A stretch of DNA of 64,000 nucleotides from Bradyrhizobium prioriisuperbiae (GTDB lineage: Bacteria > Pseudomonadota > Alphaproteobacteria > Rhizobiales > Xanthobacteraceae): NCBI RefSeq assembly GCF_032397745.1, contig NZ_CP135921.1, positions 7,738,501 to 7,802,500 on the forward strand, given 5' to 3'. Every line of letters starts with the position of its first letter. Positions within the stretch are counted from its first letter, which is position 1. This document shows, piece by piece, positions 10,836 to 18,964 of this stretch. The notes beneath the pieces were generated by a model that ran no database searches, had not been told where the DNA came from, and worked only from the letters and a program-made list of their open reading frames with translations. The position numbers and the translations under genes are program-made.

Positions 10836-10848
10836 CTCTATAATAGAG
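10836..10848. promoter_or_regulatory. 13-bp perfect palindrome overlapping a -10-like TATAAT
   Basis: CTCTATAATAGAG is a perfect palindrome containing TATAAT at 10839-10844, about 95 bases before the LysR start at 10941 and just after the three tandem repeats. A repressor bound here would block polymerase. No clear -35 element is seen at the right spacing. Confidence 0.4.
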
Positions 10849-10940
10849 ATTGTCGCGCTCGGTCGATCTGGCTCCGAGCGAGGGCCCGCTGTTTCCTAGA
10901 CTCACGGAGCGAGAAATCGATTTTAAGAGTGAGGATCGCG

Positions 10941-11837
10941 ATGTTGGATCTAAAGGCGCTCGAAACTTTCGTTTGCGTCACGGACCTCCAGAGTTTCCGG
11001 CGCGCCGCCACCAAACTCAACGCAACCCAGCCCGCCATTTCACAGCGCATCGCACAACTTGAACGCCTGCTCGGGCACAAGCTTTTGCATCGCGACGGCC
11101 GATATGTTGTGCCAACTCCGCACGGTCGCGAACTCCTCGATTACGCGCTACGCATCTTGGTTCTTCGCGACGAACTCATGCTGGCCGTTGGCGGAGCCGC
11201 ATCGTTCACCGGCGTGCTTCGGCTTGGATCGTCGGAAACGCTTGTTCATACTTGGCTTCCCGATTTTATTCGCACAATCAATGAAAACTTCCCAAAACTC
11301 ATTCTTGAGATAGAGGTCGATATCTCGGCAAGGCTTCTTGAGCGCCTGTTCAGCTTTGAAATCGACCTCGCCTTTATGGTCGGCCCAGTTGCCCTCCCGC
11401 AAATCCATACTCGGCCCATCTCACGCTACCCGGTCGCTTTCATTGCAAGCCCGTCTCTCGGCCTCGGCAAAACGCAGATCTCGATCGAGACGCTTTCCAA
11501 GTATCCCATCGTGACGTTCCTTCGTCGCACGCAGCCTTTCCATGCGGTTGAAACCATGTTTTTCGGCGGCACGCGCAGGCTTCCGATCCGGCTACATGCC
11601 AGCGCATCGCTTGCCACCGCCACCCGCATGGCACTCGACGGGCAAGCAGTTGCGGCGATTCCACCCGCGATCCTGCTGCCACACCTGAAAAGCGGTGAAC
11701 TTGAAATCCTGGATGTCGATGCGGAGTTGCCCGATCTGCAATTCATTACGGCGTGGCATGACGCGAAAACCAGCCCAGCCATATTTGCCCTGGTGGACAA
11801 GGCCTCGAAGATCGCGAGTGAAAACAAAGGCTGTTGA
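10941..11837 (+). CDS. LysR-family transcriptional regulator of the island
   Basis: This 298-residue protein has a helix-turn-helix at residues about 1-60 (MLDLKALETFVCV, then SFRRAATKLNATQPAISQRI) and an effector-binding domain after that. I place the start at ATG 10941 with GAGGA upstream; an in-frame GTG at 10929 is less likely. It is convergent with the DMT transporter gene across a shared hairpin, and the nearest likely targets are the minus-strand biosynthetic genes ending at 11908. Its promoter carries three tandem repeats and a palindrome. The effector is unknown. Confidence 0.9.
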   Translation: MLDLKALETFVCVTDLQSFRRAATKLNATQPAISQRIAQLERLLGHKLLHRDGRYVVPTPHGRELLDYALRILVLRDELMLAVGGAASFTGVLRLGSSETLVHTWLPDFIRTINENFPKLILEIEVDISARLLERLFSFEIDLAFMVGPVALPQIHTRPISRYPVAFIASPSLGLGKTQISIETLSKYPIVTFLRRTQPFHAVETMFFGGTRRLPIRLHASASLATATRMALDGQAVAAIPPAILLPHLKSGELEILDVDAELPDLQFITAWHDAKTSPAIFALVDKASKIASENKGC

Positions 11838-11907
11838 TCCGTCGTCGCGCTACCACGAAAACAACTGCGCGCATGACATCAAGATTCCGATGATCCGGCT
11901 TGTCCGC

Positions 11908-11955
11908 CTAGAGCCTCCGTTCTGGTTGAATCAGAACGGAGGCTCTAGCTTTTTG
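11908..11955 (+). terminator. 17-bp perfect hairpin with T-run ending the LysR gene
   Basis: Arms 11908-11924 and 11932-11948 are perfectly complementary around a 7-base loop, followed on the plus strand by CTTTTTGTTTT. The hairpin also encodes the last codons and stop (TAG, 11908-11910 on the minus strand) of the convergent transporter gene. A similar CCGTTCTG/CAGAACGG hairpin is, from memory, a common intergenic element in this bacterial group. Confidence 0.85.
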
Positions 11956-12936
11956 TTTTGACGCGTTCTCTTCACGCGAACCGGCATCCACCTCGCTCGA
12001 AAACGCTCCCGTTTCAGCAGCACCTGATCCAGAAGCCATCACCCGAGCGGGCTGAAACAACTGCTGCAAAAAACCACGCAATCTGTCGCTTACACAAATC
12101 AACCCAACCAGAACCAACAGGGTGCCGGCGAGGCCGAAGATGCCATATGACTCTCCGAAATAAACATACGATGCCGACATCGCTATGATGGGCACAAGTA
12201 TAGCAAATTGAGAAATGACTGCTGGTGAGTATTTATGCACCATGTTCGCCCATATGCCGTATGCAACGATGGTCGACACTATTCCCGTGTAACCAACGGC
12301 AAGCATGCCTTTAAAATCCAAACTCGCGAGATTATCGATGATACGCCCTTCAAACATTTCGGAAGCCAAGAACAACGGAATGGGAGGGACCAGACACATC
12401 CACAATGCGAGTCGAAATCCATCTACTGTCTTGGCTGACCTCAAAATGACGTTGTAGCTTGCCCACGCAATACCGGCACCTAAAACCAAAGCGTATCCTA
12501 AGAAGTGGCCCCGCTCCGATCGATCAAATCCCAGGAATATCAGCCCGGCAGCGCAAAGGAATATCGAGACAGTCTGCCACCGGGACGGGTACTCCCTGAG
12601 CAGCAGTGCAGCAAGAATGATGGTGAAGAATGACTGACTCTGAAGAGCAATTGAAGCCAAGCCTGGAGCCAGGCCGATATACATGGCTATAAAAAGCAAT
12701 CCGAATTGAACAATTCCGACAAGCGCTCCAGAAGCCAGAATAAGCCGCCAGGGAACATTATTTCTTCCAAACATAAAGGCCCAAGGCAACCCAGCAATCA
12801 AAAACCGCATCGCTGAAAACAGCAGCGGAGGAAGCTCACCCAGACCGATTTTGATGGCTAGAAAATTCAGTCCCCAGATCAGTGCAACAAGAAGGGTCAA
12901 ACCGATGTCACGTATACTCATGTCACGTGCACTCAT
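11908..12936 (-). CDS. EamA/DMT-superfamily transporter
   Basis: This 342-residue inner-membrane protein has about ten hydrophobic segments in two EamA halves (first half residues about 10-140, second about 150-290), for example DIGLTLLVALIWGLNFLAIK at the N-terminus. It has a long soluble Ser/Ala-rich tail from about residue 297. Members such as RhtA and YdcZ-like proteins export amino acids and metabolites. Its place at the end of the biosynthetic run suggests export of the product or self-protection. The last codons and stop are inside a transcription terminator hairpin, which suggests the gene end was fused to a pre-existing terminator. Its start lies 48 bases after the AMP-ligase stop. 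Confidence 0.88.
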   Translation of the reverse strand: MSARDMSIRDIGLTLLVALIWGLNFLAIKIGLGELPPLLFSAMRFLIAGLPWAFMFGRNNVPWRLILASGALVGIVQFGLLFIAMYIGLAPGLASIALQSQSFFTIILAALLLREYPSRWQTVSIFLCAAGLIFLGFDRSERGHFLGYALVLGAGIAWASYNVILRSAKTVDGFRLALWMCLVPPIPLFLASEMFEGRIIDNLASLDFKGMLAVGYTGIVSTIVAYGIWANMVHKYSPAVISQFAILVPIIAMSASYVYFGESYGIFGLAGTLLVLVGLICVSDRLRGFLQQLFQPARVMASGSGAAETGAFSSEVDAGSREENASKQKARASVLIQPERRL

Positions 12937-12984
12937 CCGTTCAGCGCTCTGTGGAAACGATTGACATTTTCGCCGCTCGCCAAA

Positions 12985-14355
12985 TCACGACAAAGGTATT
13001 ATTCGCCTCATCTTGCCTGTCTTCTTGTCCGGGCCAATCTCACGTTTGTGCTCCGTAGAAATCGATAACGCCCCGTTATCCTTCAGAAGTTTTCGGATCT
13101 CTGCTTCCAACACTAGCCCAACATGTGTTGGGTCACCCCCGAACGAAACTGAGTAGCCGATGTTGAGCGCATCGGGCCGTGTTTGATGTAGTTGATAGTT
13201 CGCGAGTCCGGGCACCGCAAAACCAGCCAACTCGCGTTCGCAAACTTCGAATACGGATCCGTCCACCTTGAATTTCAAGACGGTGGAATTTCTACCCATC
13301 AGAAAAGACATCGTCGGCCGACCGTCATCAGTGGGCAGCCAGCAGGCCTGATCGCCCAAGTCGTACCGCAGCAACGGCATGACCGTATTGTAAGTATTCG
13401 AGACAACAATTCGGCCATACTCATGAAAGCGAGTTATCGGAACGCCGCTTTCATCCACGATCTCAACGTAATTGAGAGCCGGATAGCAAGTCAGACTCTC
13501 AACATCAGGGTCGAGCTGGAAGCCTATTGGTCCGGTTTCCGTCGTTGAGAAGCTATTGTGAGGAAGCGTCTCAAAACAGCTCGATATCGACTGTGCATCG
13601 GGCGGGGTTAAGCCCTCTCCGACCGAGATCAAGTGGGCTCCCTTAAAGGTCAGTCTCCCCTGAGCTTTTCCGGACAATCCCAATTCGCGAAGCAGGTGCG
13701 GTCGAGTCAATATAACGCTGGGACAAAAACGGGAAATCTCGTGAAGCAGATGTTCGAGATCGTCAAACAGATCGAAGAGCGCAACATTTGCGTGACCACG
13801 AAGGTGGTACATCCATTGATTGCCCCCGTTATACCTGTCCAACAATCCCACATACGCCACGCGAGCAGGATTGCGGACATAGGGCTGCATGCACATCCCA
13901 TAAAAGGCGGCAAGAGATCTTCCAAAGTCGAATAGGTTGTAAACGGAAATTGAACGATGCCCACTGGAGCCCGATGACTCGAAAGCCAAGTAGCGGTCAT
14001 GAAGGCAATTGGATAAATCGAAGCGTTCGGCAAGATACCCTTCTACGATGGGCCGATTGATCCCTTGCGATACGACAAGGTCTTCAAACATTTTCGACAC
14101 TATGATCTTGTCAATGATCGGCAGACTGTCCCATTCGTTGGGATTTTTGCCCGAATAGAGCTTTGCGTACATTGGATTTGTGCGACTTAAACGCAACGCC
14201 GCAGCCAACCGATCCTGATATAAAAACTCGCTGCGCTCGGTTACGGATAGATCGGCGACCCGCCTTTCCAACGACGACTGAAAGGCATAGCCGGCTTCAA
14301 TGTAGGGGTCCGCAGCTCCCTCACTTGAATAATGGAATTTGAGCGACGTTTTCAT
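12985..14355 (-). CDS. CapK/PaaK-type AMP-forming ligase
   Basis: This 456-residue protein resembles phenylacetate-CoA ligase and CapK-type adenylating enzymes. The ATP-binding motif appears as FESSGSSGHRSISVYN (about residue 125), followed by a Thr/Glu motif SFSTTETGPIG, the RYDLGDQ motif and a C-terminal lid ending near GPDKKTGKMRR. It should activate a carboxylic acid as acyl-AMP, then pass it to CoA, an amine or a carrier. The substrate is not predictable; no typical aryl pocket is recognised. Its ATG overlaps the stop of the ATP-grasp gene (ATGA), showing translational coupling within the cluster. Confidence 0.85.
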   Translation of the reverse strand: MKTSLKFHYSSEGAADPYIEAGYAFQSSLERRVADLSVTERSEFLYQDRLAAALRLSRTNPMYAKLYSGKNPNEWDSLPIIDKIIVSKMFEDLVVSQGINRPIVEGYLAERFDLSNCLHDRYLAFESSGSSGHRSISVYNLFDFGRSLAAFYGMCMQPYVRNPARVAYVGLLDRYNGGNQWMYHLRGHANVALFDLFDDLEHLLHEISRFCPSVILTRPHLLRELGLSGKAQGRLTFKGAHLISVGEGLTPPDAQSISSCFETLPHNSFSTTETGPIGFQLDPDVESLTCYPALNYVEIVDESGVPITRFHEYGRIVVSNTYNTVMPLLRYDLGDQACWLPTDDGRPTMSFLMGRNSTVLKFKVDGSVFEVCERELAGFAVPGLANYQLHQTRPDALNIGYSVSFGGDPTHVGLVLEAEIRKLLKDNGALSISTEHKREIGPDKKTGKMRRIIPLS

Positions 14356-15668
14356 GCGGCACGTGAATCGACGACGAATGAAAACTTGGAGAGCGCATCA
14401 AGCATTGTGCGCTCAAGAACCCCCCAATCCGGGTGCTGAAAGACAACGTGCGCGTTGCACCTCGACGAAAGCGGAGCCCGATATGCCATGTCTCCGATAT
14501 CGTCGTAAATCTGGTGCTCAATGTAGGTGGGCGCCGTGACGAGGTGTGATTCTCCACGAATAGCGGTGATACGCCCGGTCGCCGGGGCAAACACAAGGGG
14601 AGAAATGGTCGGCACGGGGGCAGTCACACTTAATGTCAGAGTCTCGTTCCTTGATAGAGCAATGAGAATGTCAATGAAATCGTTGCGCGTTGATAGTTTC
14701 AGGGATCGATATACCGGTCCTCCACCGAGTCGAATGCCAAACTCCAGGAGAACCAATCTGTCGGCATATGATCGAAACTCGGTATGAAGAACAAATCCAC
14801 CAGGACCAAGCCCGTTATGAATTCTGGTAACGTAGTCATGGGCCTGACGGACCAACTCGGCCGGCATCCTGGTCGGCGTAGAGATAACGACTTCCTCAAA
14901 ATAAGGACCGTTTGCGGGCAGCGGCTTGTCGTGGATGGCGAGGACATGCGTACGACCTCCAAAGCTAACGCTCTCAACAGAGAATTCGCCCACAGCAGCC
15001 GGCATCAGAGTAGCGAACGTGTTGACACCTTCGACCAACTCTTCAACCATAAATGGATACTCGTCGTCCTTACTCAGCGTCTTCGAGATTTGAGAGTCCT
15101 TTCGATAGATCTCACGCGCATGAGCCTGCAATCTTTTGAAGTTGTCTTTCAGATCGCTGAAAGAATCGAACCGTTCTACCAACGTGGACCCGCCACCGAC
15201 CACAGGCTTAGCAATGACCGGGAACTGGAAGCGCGCAACTTCGGCCAGAGACCGACTCGTAACTTTAGCAAAATTTGGTATCGGTATGCCCAAATTGCCG
15301 GCAAAGCGCCGCATGTTGTATTTGTCCCTGCCGACTTCAGCTGCTGCGCGCGAAGGCGCGCAGATCCCGAACTCCTCCCCCAACAAAACTTGAACCGGCA
15401 AGCACGGCTCAGAAAGATTGAGCAGCGCGTCGGGTATGCGATGATTACGGATCGATCTGACGATTTCCGCTTCGTGCTGATGCGTATTGGCGATTGGCAA
15501 CCGCAGCACGTGATCGACGAATAAGGCCTGCCAGCCGACCGGCTGATCCTCGTCCATGACGAGCGTTATTTCAAAATCGCTTCGCAGCTCTCCAATCTTT
15601 CGAATATGTGCCAGTCGACTCGGATTATGAGAGTACAGGACGATGAGTTGGGGCTTTAGGGAGCGCAT
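14352..15668 (-). CDS. ATP-grasp ligase
   Basis: This 438-residue protein has an N-terminal Rossmann-like part (PQLIVLYSHNPSRL) and an ATP-grasp domain with FPVIAKPVVGGGS (about residue 160), FMVEELVEGVNT, and the metal-binding end LLEFGIRLGGGPVYR. Such enzymes join a carboxylate, activated as acyl phosphate, to an amine or similar nucleophile, as in L-amino acid ligases and biotin carboxylase relatives. In this cluster it probably makes the amide bond. The start has GAGG nine bases upstream. It lies 15 bases after the reductase gene and overlaps the AMP-ligase gene by four bases. Confidence 0.85.
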   Translation of the reverse strand: MRSLKPQLIVLYSHNPSRLAHIRKIGELRSDFEITLVMDEDQPVGWQALFVDHVLRLPIANTHQHEAEIVRSIRNHRIPDALLNLSEPCLPVQVLLGEEFGICAPSRAAAEVGRDKYNMRRFAGNLGIPIPNFAKVTSRSLAEVARFQFPVIAKPVVGGGSTLVERFDSFSDLKDNFKRLQAHAREIYRKDSQISKTLSKDDEYPFMVEELVEGVNTFATLMPAAVGEFSVESVSFGGRTHVLAIHDKPLPANGPYFEEVVISTPTRMPAELVRQAHDYVTRIHNGLGPGGFVLHTEFRSYADRLVLLEFGIRLGGGPVYRSLKLSTRNDFIDILIALSRNETLTLSVTAPVPTISPLVFAPATGRITAIRGESHLVTAPTYIEHQIYDDIGDMAYRAPLSSRCNAHVVFQHPDWGVLERTMLDALSKFSFVVDSRAA

Positions 15669-15683
15669 ACTGTCGACCTCGAG

Positions 15684-16859
15684 TCAAATGAGGGATACGA
15701 CGTTACTTTCAGGCGCAAACGACGGCGTTCCCAGCGGCCGAGACACGCCGATGGTATGTTGTGAAAGTTCAGCGACCTCGCACAATATTTTGCCGTATCT
15801 ATTGCCCAGAAGATCTTCGAGCTTTGCATCTTCTTGTTTAACGAAACCCCGTCGGGGCAGAGCGCCCGTAAAGAGCAGCTCCACCATGGCGCAAACTCCC
15901 AGCGCCGTTGTCAGTTCAATTGCCGTCCAGATACGCCCTTTCCGCTCCCGGGACCGCACCTCCATCGAGTAGCTCGACTCTTCCAACCGATCGTCGCGCA
16001 TGCCGGTTCCTGAAACGAGCAGAACTACAAAATCTTGAGTGATTCTAGGGATCGCTTTTTCCAGGATAGCGATCAACGTCGGGCGATCCTTCGACATCTG
16101 AAGATCACGGAGCAGGAATTTTATTCGGTCACGATGCCCAGGGTACCGCAGGGTCTTGTAGGACAGCTCGTTCAGACGCCCCAACCAGGATTCACATAAC
16201 GAACCCAATCCTCCTGATGTGTTAAATGCTTCAAACTCGGTCCCGTTCACAACAATCCTCTCGACATCATTCAACGGTTCAACAGATGTGGAGACACCGT
16301 CAATAATCGCTTCGCAGGAGTTGCAGTACTCGTTAATCAAACCCTCCGTACTCCAAGTCAGTCCATATCCCAGAGAATTGGTCGAGTACTGCGGAAGCGC
16401 GCCGACTCTCAGTTGCAGACTTAAGGCGTCATCGAATTGTTGAGCAATTGTGTTGCCGATAACACAAACCAGGCCCGGCGCCAGTCCGCATTGGGGAACA
16501 AATGCGGAGCTAGCCCCAACAGCCAGCCGCTTGACCTCACGGGCTACCGCTACATCTTCCGTTAAGTCGAAATAGTGGACATCCGCACTGGCTGCCAATC
16601 GGGCGACGGTGATGTTGTGTCCAAATGGCAGGGCACTGATGACGGCGGCATGCCTTGAAATCTCGGCAGACAGAATCGTTTCATTGTTGATGTCAGCGAC
16701 ACAAACGTTGCAATTAAGGAATCCTAGCCGGCTCAGCGCCGCAGACTGGACATCCAATACCGTGACGCTATACCGCCCTTCGATCAATAATTCTGCAATT
16801 GCAGCGCCAATCTTTCCGGCGCCAAGAATGAGAACATCGGTTCTATTAGGCACTCGCAT
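15684..16859 (-). CDS. Saccharopine dehydrogenase-like NAD(P)-dependent oxidoreductase
   Basis: This 391-residue protein has a Rossmann nucleotide-binding start (DVLILGAGKIGAAIAELL) and the family motif VPQCGLAPGL near residue 130. Relatives reduce or oxidise imine adducts of amino acids (saccharopine, lysine, carboxynorspermidine). I place the start at the ATG at 16859, preceded by GGAGA; the frame stays open another 79 codons upstream and carries in-frame short repeats. It heads the tight reductase, ATP-grasp and AMP-ligase run. A role in forming a secondary-amine or opine-like bond is inference. Confidence 0.82.
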   Translation of the reverse strand: MRVPNRTDVLILGAGKIGAAIAELLIEGRYSVTVLDVQSAALSRLGFLNCNVCVADINNETILSAEISRHAAVISALPFGHNITVARLAASADVHYFDLTEDVAVAREVKRLAVGASSAFVPQCGLAPGLVCVIGNTIAQQFDDALSLQLRVGALPQYSTNSLGYGLTWSTEGLINEYCNSCEAIIDGVSTSVEPLNDVERIVVNGTEFEAFNTSGGLGSLCESWLGRLNELSYKTLRYPGHRDRIKFLLRDLQMSKDRPTLIAILEKAIPRITQDFVVLLVSGTGMRDDRLEESSYSMEVRSRERKGRIWTAIELTTALGVCAMVELLFTGALPRRGFVKQEDAKLEDLLGNRYGKILCEVAELSQHTIGVSRPLGTPSFAPESNVVSLI

Positions 16860-16906
16860 TTCAAGGTCTCCAGTTGATCGGAAGGATTGCAAAGACCAGT
16901 GGCCGC

Positions 16907-17062
16907 TCTTGGCAATCCAGATCTTGGCAATCCGAAGCCACCTGCCTGCTCTGGATCGAGCAAGACTAGATCGAGCAAGAGCAAGACATGCATTACGCGA
17001 GATCAAGTAACTAGATTCCAGATACCTGGATTTAAGGCTGGTCTTCGATTTAAGGCTGGTCT
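16907..17062. repeat. Three separate short tandem duplications, all with periods divisible by three
   Basis: TCTTGGCAATCC occurs at 16907 and 16922 (period 15), GATCGAGCAAGA at 16954 and 16969 (period 15), and GATTTAAGGCTGGTCT at 17029 and 17047 (period 18). All lie in the 391-base gap between the reductase and the oxygenase gene. In the minus-strand frame of the reductase they read as IAKIW-IAKSG, LARSS-LARSR and TSLKSK-TSLKSR, and that frame has no stop until 17097. No ATG opens it, so coding is unproven. Confidence 0.65.
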
Positions 17063-17250
17063 CGTCCGGGAATGGACCGCCATCCTCGCCAGCGCATCAC
17101 ACGCCGCGCTGGCGCTTCGCAGGTTCAATCGAACGAAATTCCACGTCGGCTTTGTCTCGTTGCTGTGAACGCAGAAAGCCGCAACAGTGACTGCCTTTTC
17201 AAGTTTCTACGACACGCGCCAACTTGCCCGCCAAACGGGCGAGCGCTTGG

Positions 17251-17991
17251 TTAACTATGCAACGTGCCAAGCCAAAGCCGCTTGAGCTCTCTGGTTCGAT
17301 CTTGATATGCGTCCCTCGAGTGCAGTATCCGAAAGTTGTCCCAGATCAAGAAGTCGTTCTTCGACCACCGGATGTACTTATGATCCGTTTTGAACTGATC
17401 GACCATCTTCTCTGAAAAATCCTCTGCAATTTGATCTCCATTTCTCTCCATGCAGTTGTAACTAAAGCGCAGGATCGGGCGACCACCATTCCGCTTCTCG
17501 TATATTTTATGGCGCGCGGTTTTACCCAAACTTGACGCTTGAATGCCTGAGCTGGATACGAATGAGAACTCTCGTTCTGAAATATAGCTCTGCACCGAGG
17601 TATCGAGCTTGCCAACGAAATCGACCGCATCAAACAGTTGGGTTTTTCCACCATCATCCGCTGGCGGTTTGACGCAATACAAGACCAGATATTCCGGAGG
17701 CGTACCGTCAAATTCGTAGCACTCCGTATGAGGGTTGAGCGCTTTTGTATTCAACGAATGATAGTGTTCATCAAATTTCGGATCTGCCTTGATGGACCAA
17801 ATGAATCTGCCATCGTATTGCGGTTGCAGCGGTGAGAACTGTTCCGCAAACATGACATGATCGAAATTATCCGGCAGTCCGGTGAGGTGCAGGTAACCTT
17901 GCGCGCGGAGAAGCTGTTTGTAGGTGGTCAGCACCGATGGCGACTGCAATTCTTCTTGGGACGTTGGAGTTGATGTAGCAGCTTGAGACAC
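17251..17991 (-). CDS. TauD/clavaminate synthase-like Fe(II)/2-oxoglutarate dioxygenase
   Basis: The protein is about 246 residues from a GTG at 17991 preceded by AAGGAG; an ATG at 18063 would add 24 residues. The iron-binding HxE form (HTECYEF) is followed by EYLVLYCVKPPADDGG, a typical TauD-fold strand, and the C-terminal His lies in RILHSRDAY with an Arg two turns later (TRELKRLWLG). It should hydroxylate, desaturate or otherwise oxidise a small amine or amino acid using 2-oxoglutarate and oxygen. It is the first gene of the minus-strand cluster and is divergent from the truncated peroxiredoxin. Confidence 0.85.
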   Translation of the reverse strand: MSQAATSTPTSQEELQSPSVLTTYKQLLRAQGYLHLTGLPDNFDHVMFAEQFSPLQPQYDGRFIWSIKADPKFDEHYHSLNTKALNPHTECYEFDGTPPEYLVLYCVKPPADDGGKTQLFDAVDFVGKLDTSVQSYISEREFSFVSSSGIQASSLGKTARHKIYEKRNGGRPILRFSYNCMERNGDQIAEDFSEKMVDQFKTDHKYIRWSKNDFLIWDNFRILHSRDAYQDRTRELKRLWLGTLHS

Positions 17992-18152
17992 GGTTAAATC
18001 TCCTTGGTGCAGGAACATTTCACACGCCAGCTTGCGTGAATAACCCTCGCCTATCGCGGTCATGCTGTCCAATCGTTAGTTTTTATCCGTTGCGATAAAC
18101 TGCACTGATCGGATTCAGCCGATAGACCCCAATCCCTCGACAGAACCCTGAG

Positions 18153-18791
18153 GTGGCGCCGGACTTCGAGGCTGAAACCACCGAAGGACCCATCCGTTTT
18201 CACGACTGGATCGGCAGCAGCTGGGCGCTGCTGTTCTCGCATCCGAAAGACTTCACGCCGGTCTGCACCACCGAGCTCGGCACCCTCGCCCGCCTGAAGG
18301 GCGAGTTCGACAAGCGCGGCGTCAAGCTGATCGGCCTCAGCGTCGATCCCGTCACCAAGCATTCGTTGTGGGCCGAGGACATCCGCGAGACCCAGGGCGT
18401 GGCACCGAACTATCCGCTGATCGGCGACACCGACCTGAAGATCTCGAAGCTCTACAACATGCTGCCGGAAAGCACGTCGGGCGACGCCAACAGCCGCACG
18501 GCCGCCGACAATGCCACGGTGCGCACCGTGTTCATCATCGGCCCCGACAAGAAGATCAAGCTGGCGCTGGCCTATCCGATGACCACGGGCCGGAACTTCG
18601 ACGAAATCATTCGCGTGATCGATTCCCTGCAGCTCACCGCCAAACACCGCGTCGCGACGCCGGCGAACTGGAAACAGGGCGAGGACGTCATCATCGCGGG
18701 CTCGGTCAGCGACGACGAGGCGAAGACGATCTATCCGCAGGGATGGAAATCACCGAAGCCGTATATCCGGATCGTGCCGCAACCAAAATAA
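18153..18791 (+). CDS. 1-Cys peroxiredoxin, second copy with truncated 5' end
   Basis: The reading frame matches the peroxiredoxin at 9925 from residue 9 to the stop, keeping the peroxidatic Cys motif DFTPVCTTELG. Changes include Asn to Ser in DANSRT, Arg to Lys in ANWKQ and Asn to Gln in YPQGW. The normal start, the first eight codons and the GGAGG site are missing; a GTG at 18153 keeps the frame but has no proper ribosome-binding site. The missing residues belong to the first beta strand. It may be a silent relic, yet the reading frame is intact, which suggests recent duplication or gene conversion. The downstream terminator probably belonged to the original locus. Confidence 0.65.
   Translation: MAPDFEAETTEGPIRFHDWIGSSWALLFSHPKDFTPVCTTELGTLARLKGEFDKRGVKLIGLSVDPVTKHSLWAEDIRETQGVAPNYPLIGDTDLKISKLYNMLPESTSGDANSRTAADNATVRTVFIIGPDKKIKLALAYPMTTGRNFDEIIRVIDSLQLTAKHRVATPANWKQGEDVIIAGSVSDDEAKTIYPQGWKSPKPYIRIVPQPK
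18155..18791. repeat. Right copy of the 637-bp direct repeat
   Basis: This is the partner of 9948-10584. Sequence upstream of 18155 and downstream of 18791 is unrelated to the flanks of the left copy, so the duplicated unit ends exactly at the stop codon and begins inside the gene. Confidence 0.9.
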
Positions 18792-18822
18792 GGCCGCGAC
18801 CAATCCAATTGACCGGGACAAC

Positions 18823-18850
18823 ACAAAGGCCGCGACAGCGGCCTTTGTCG
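18823..18850 (+). terminator. Terminator after the second peroxiredoxin copy
   Basis: AAAGGCCGC (18826-18834) pairs with GCGGCCTTT (18839-18847) across a GACA loop, followed by GTCG. It has a strong GC stem but a weak T-run. Confidence 0.7.
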
Positions 18851-18964
18851 TGAGGCAGGTTCGTTGCGGTAAGTTCCACTGTCACGACGGCTTTGCACGA
18901 CGGCTTTGATTGAATCGCCGCTACGCTCTATCCTTGCGCGCTTCTGACAGGGATCGCGGAAACG

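Larger units (their letters stand above)
10585..18154. other. Candidate genomic island carrying a small biosynthetic cluster
   Basis: The block between the two peroxiredoxin copies has more AT-rich codon use than its flanks. It carries a LysR regulator, a DMT transporter, an AMP ligase, an ATP-grasp enzyme, a saccharopine-dehydrogenase-like protein and a TauD-like oxygenase. No integrase or transposase is inside. The layout fits insertion of a circle carrying a peroxiredoxin fragment by a single homologous crossover; that mechanism is inference. Confidence 0.65.
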
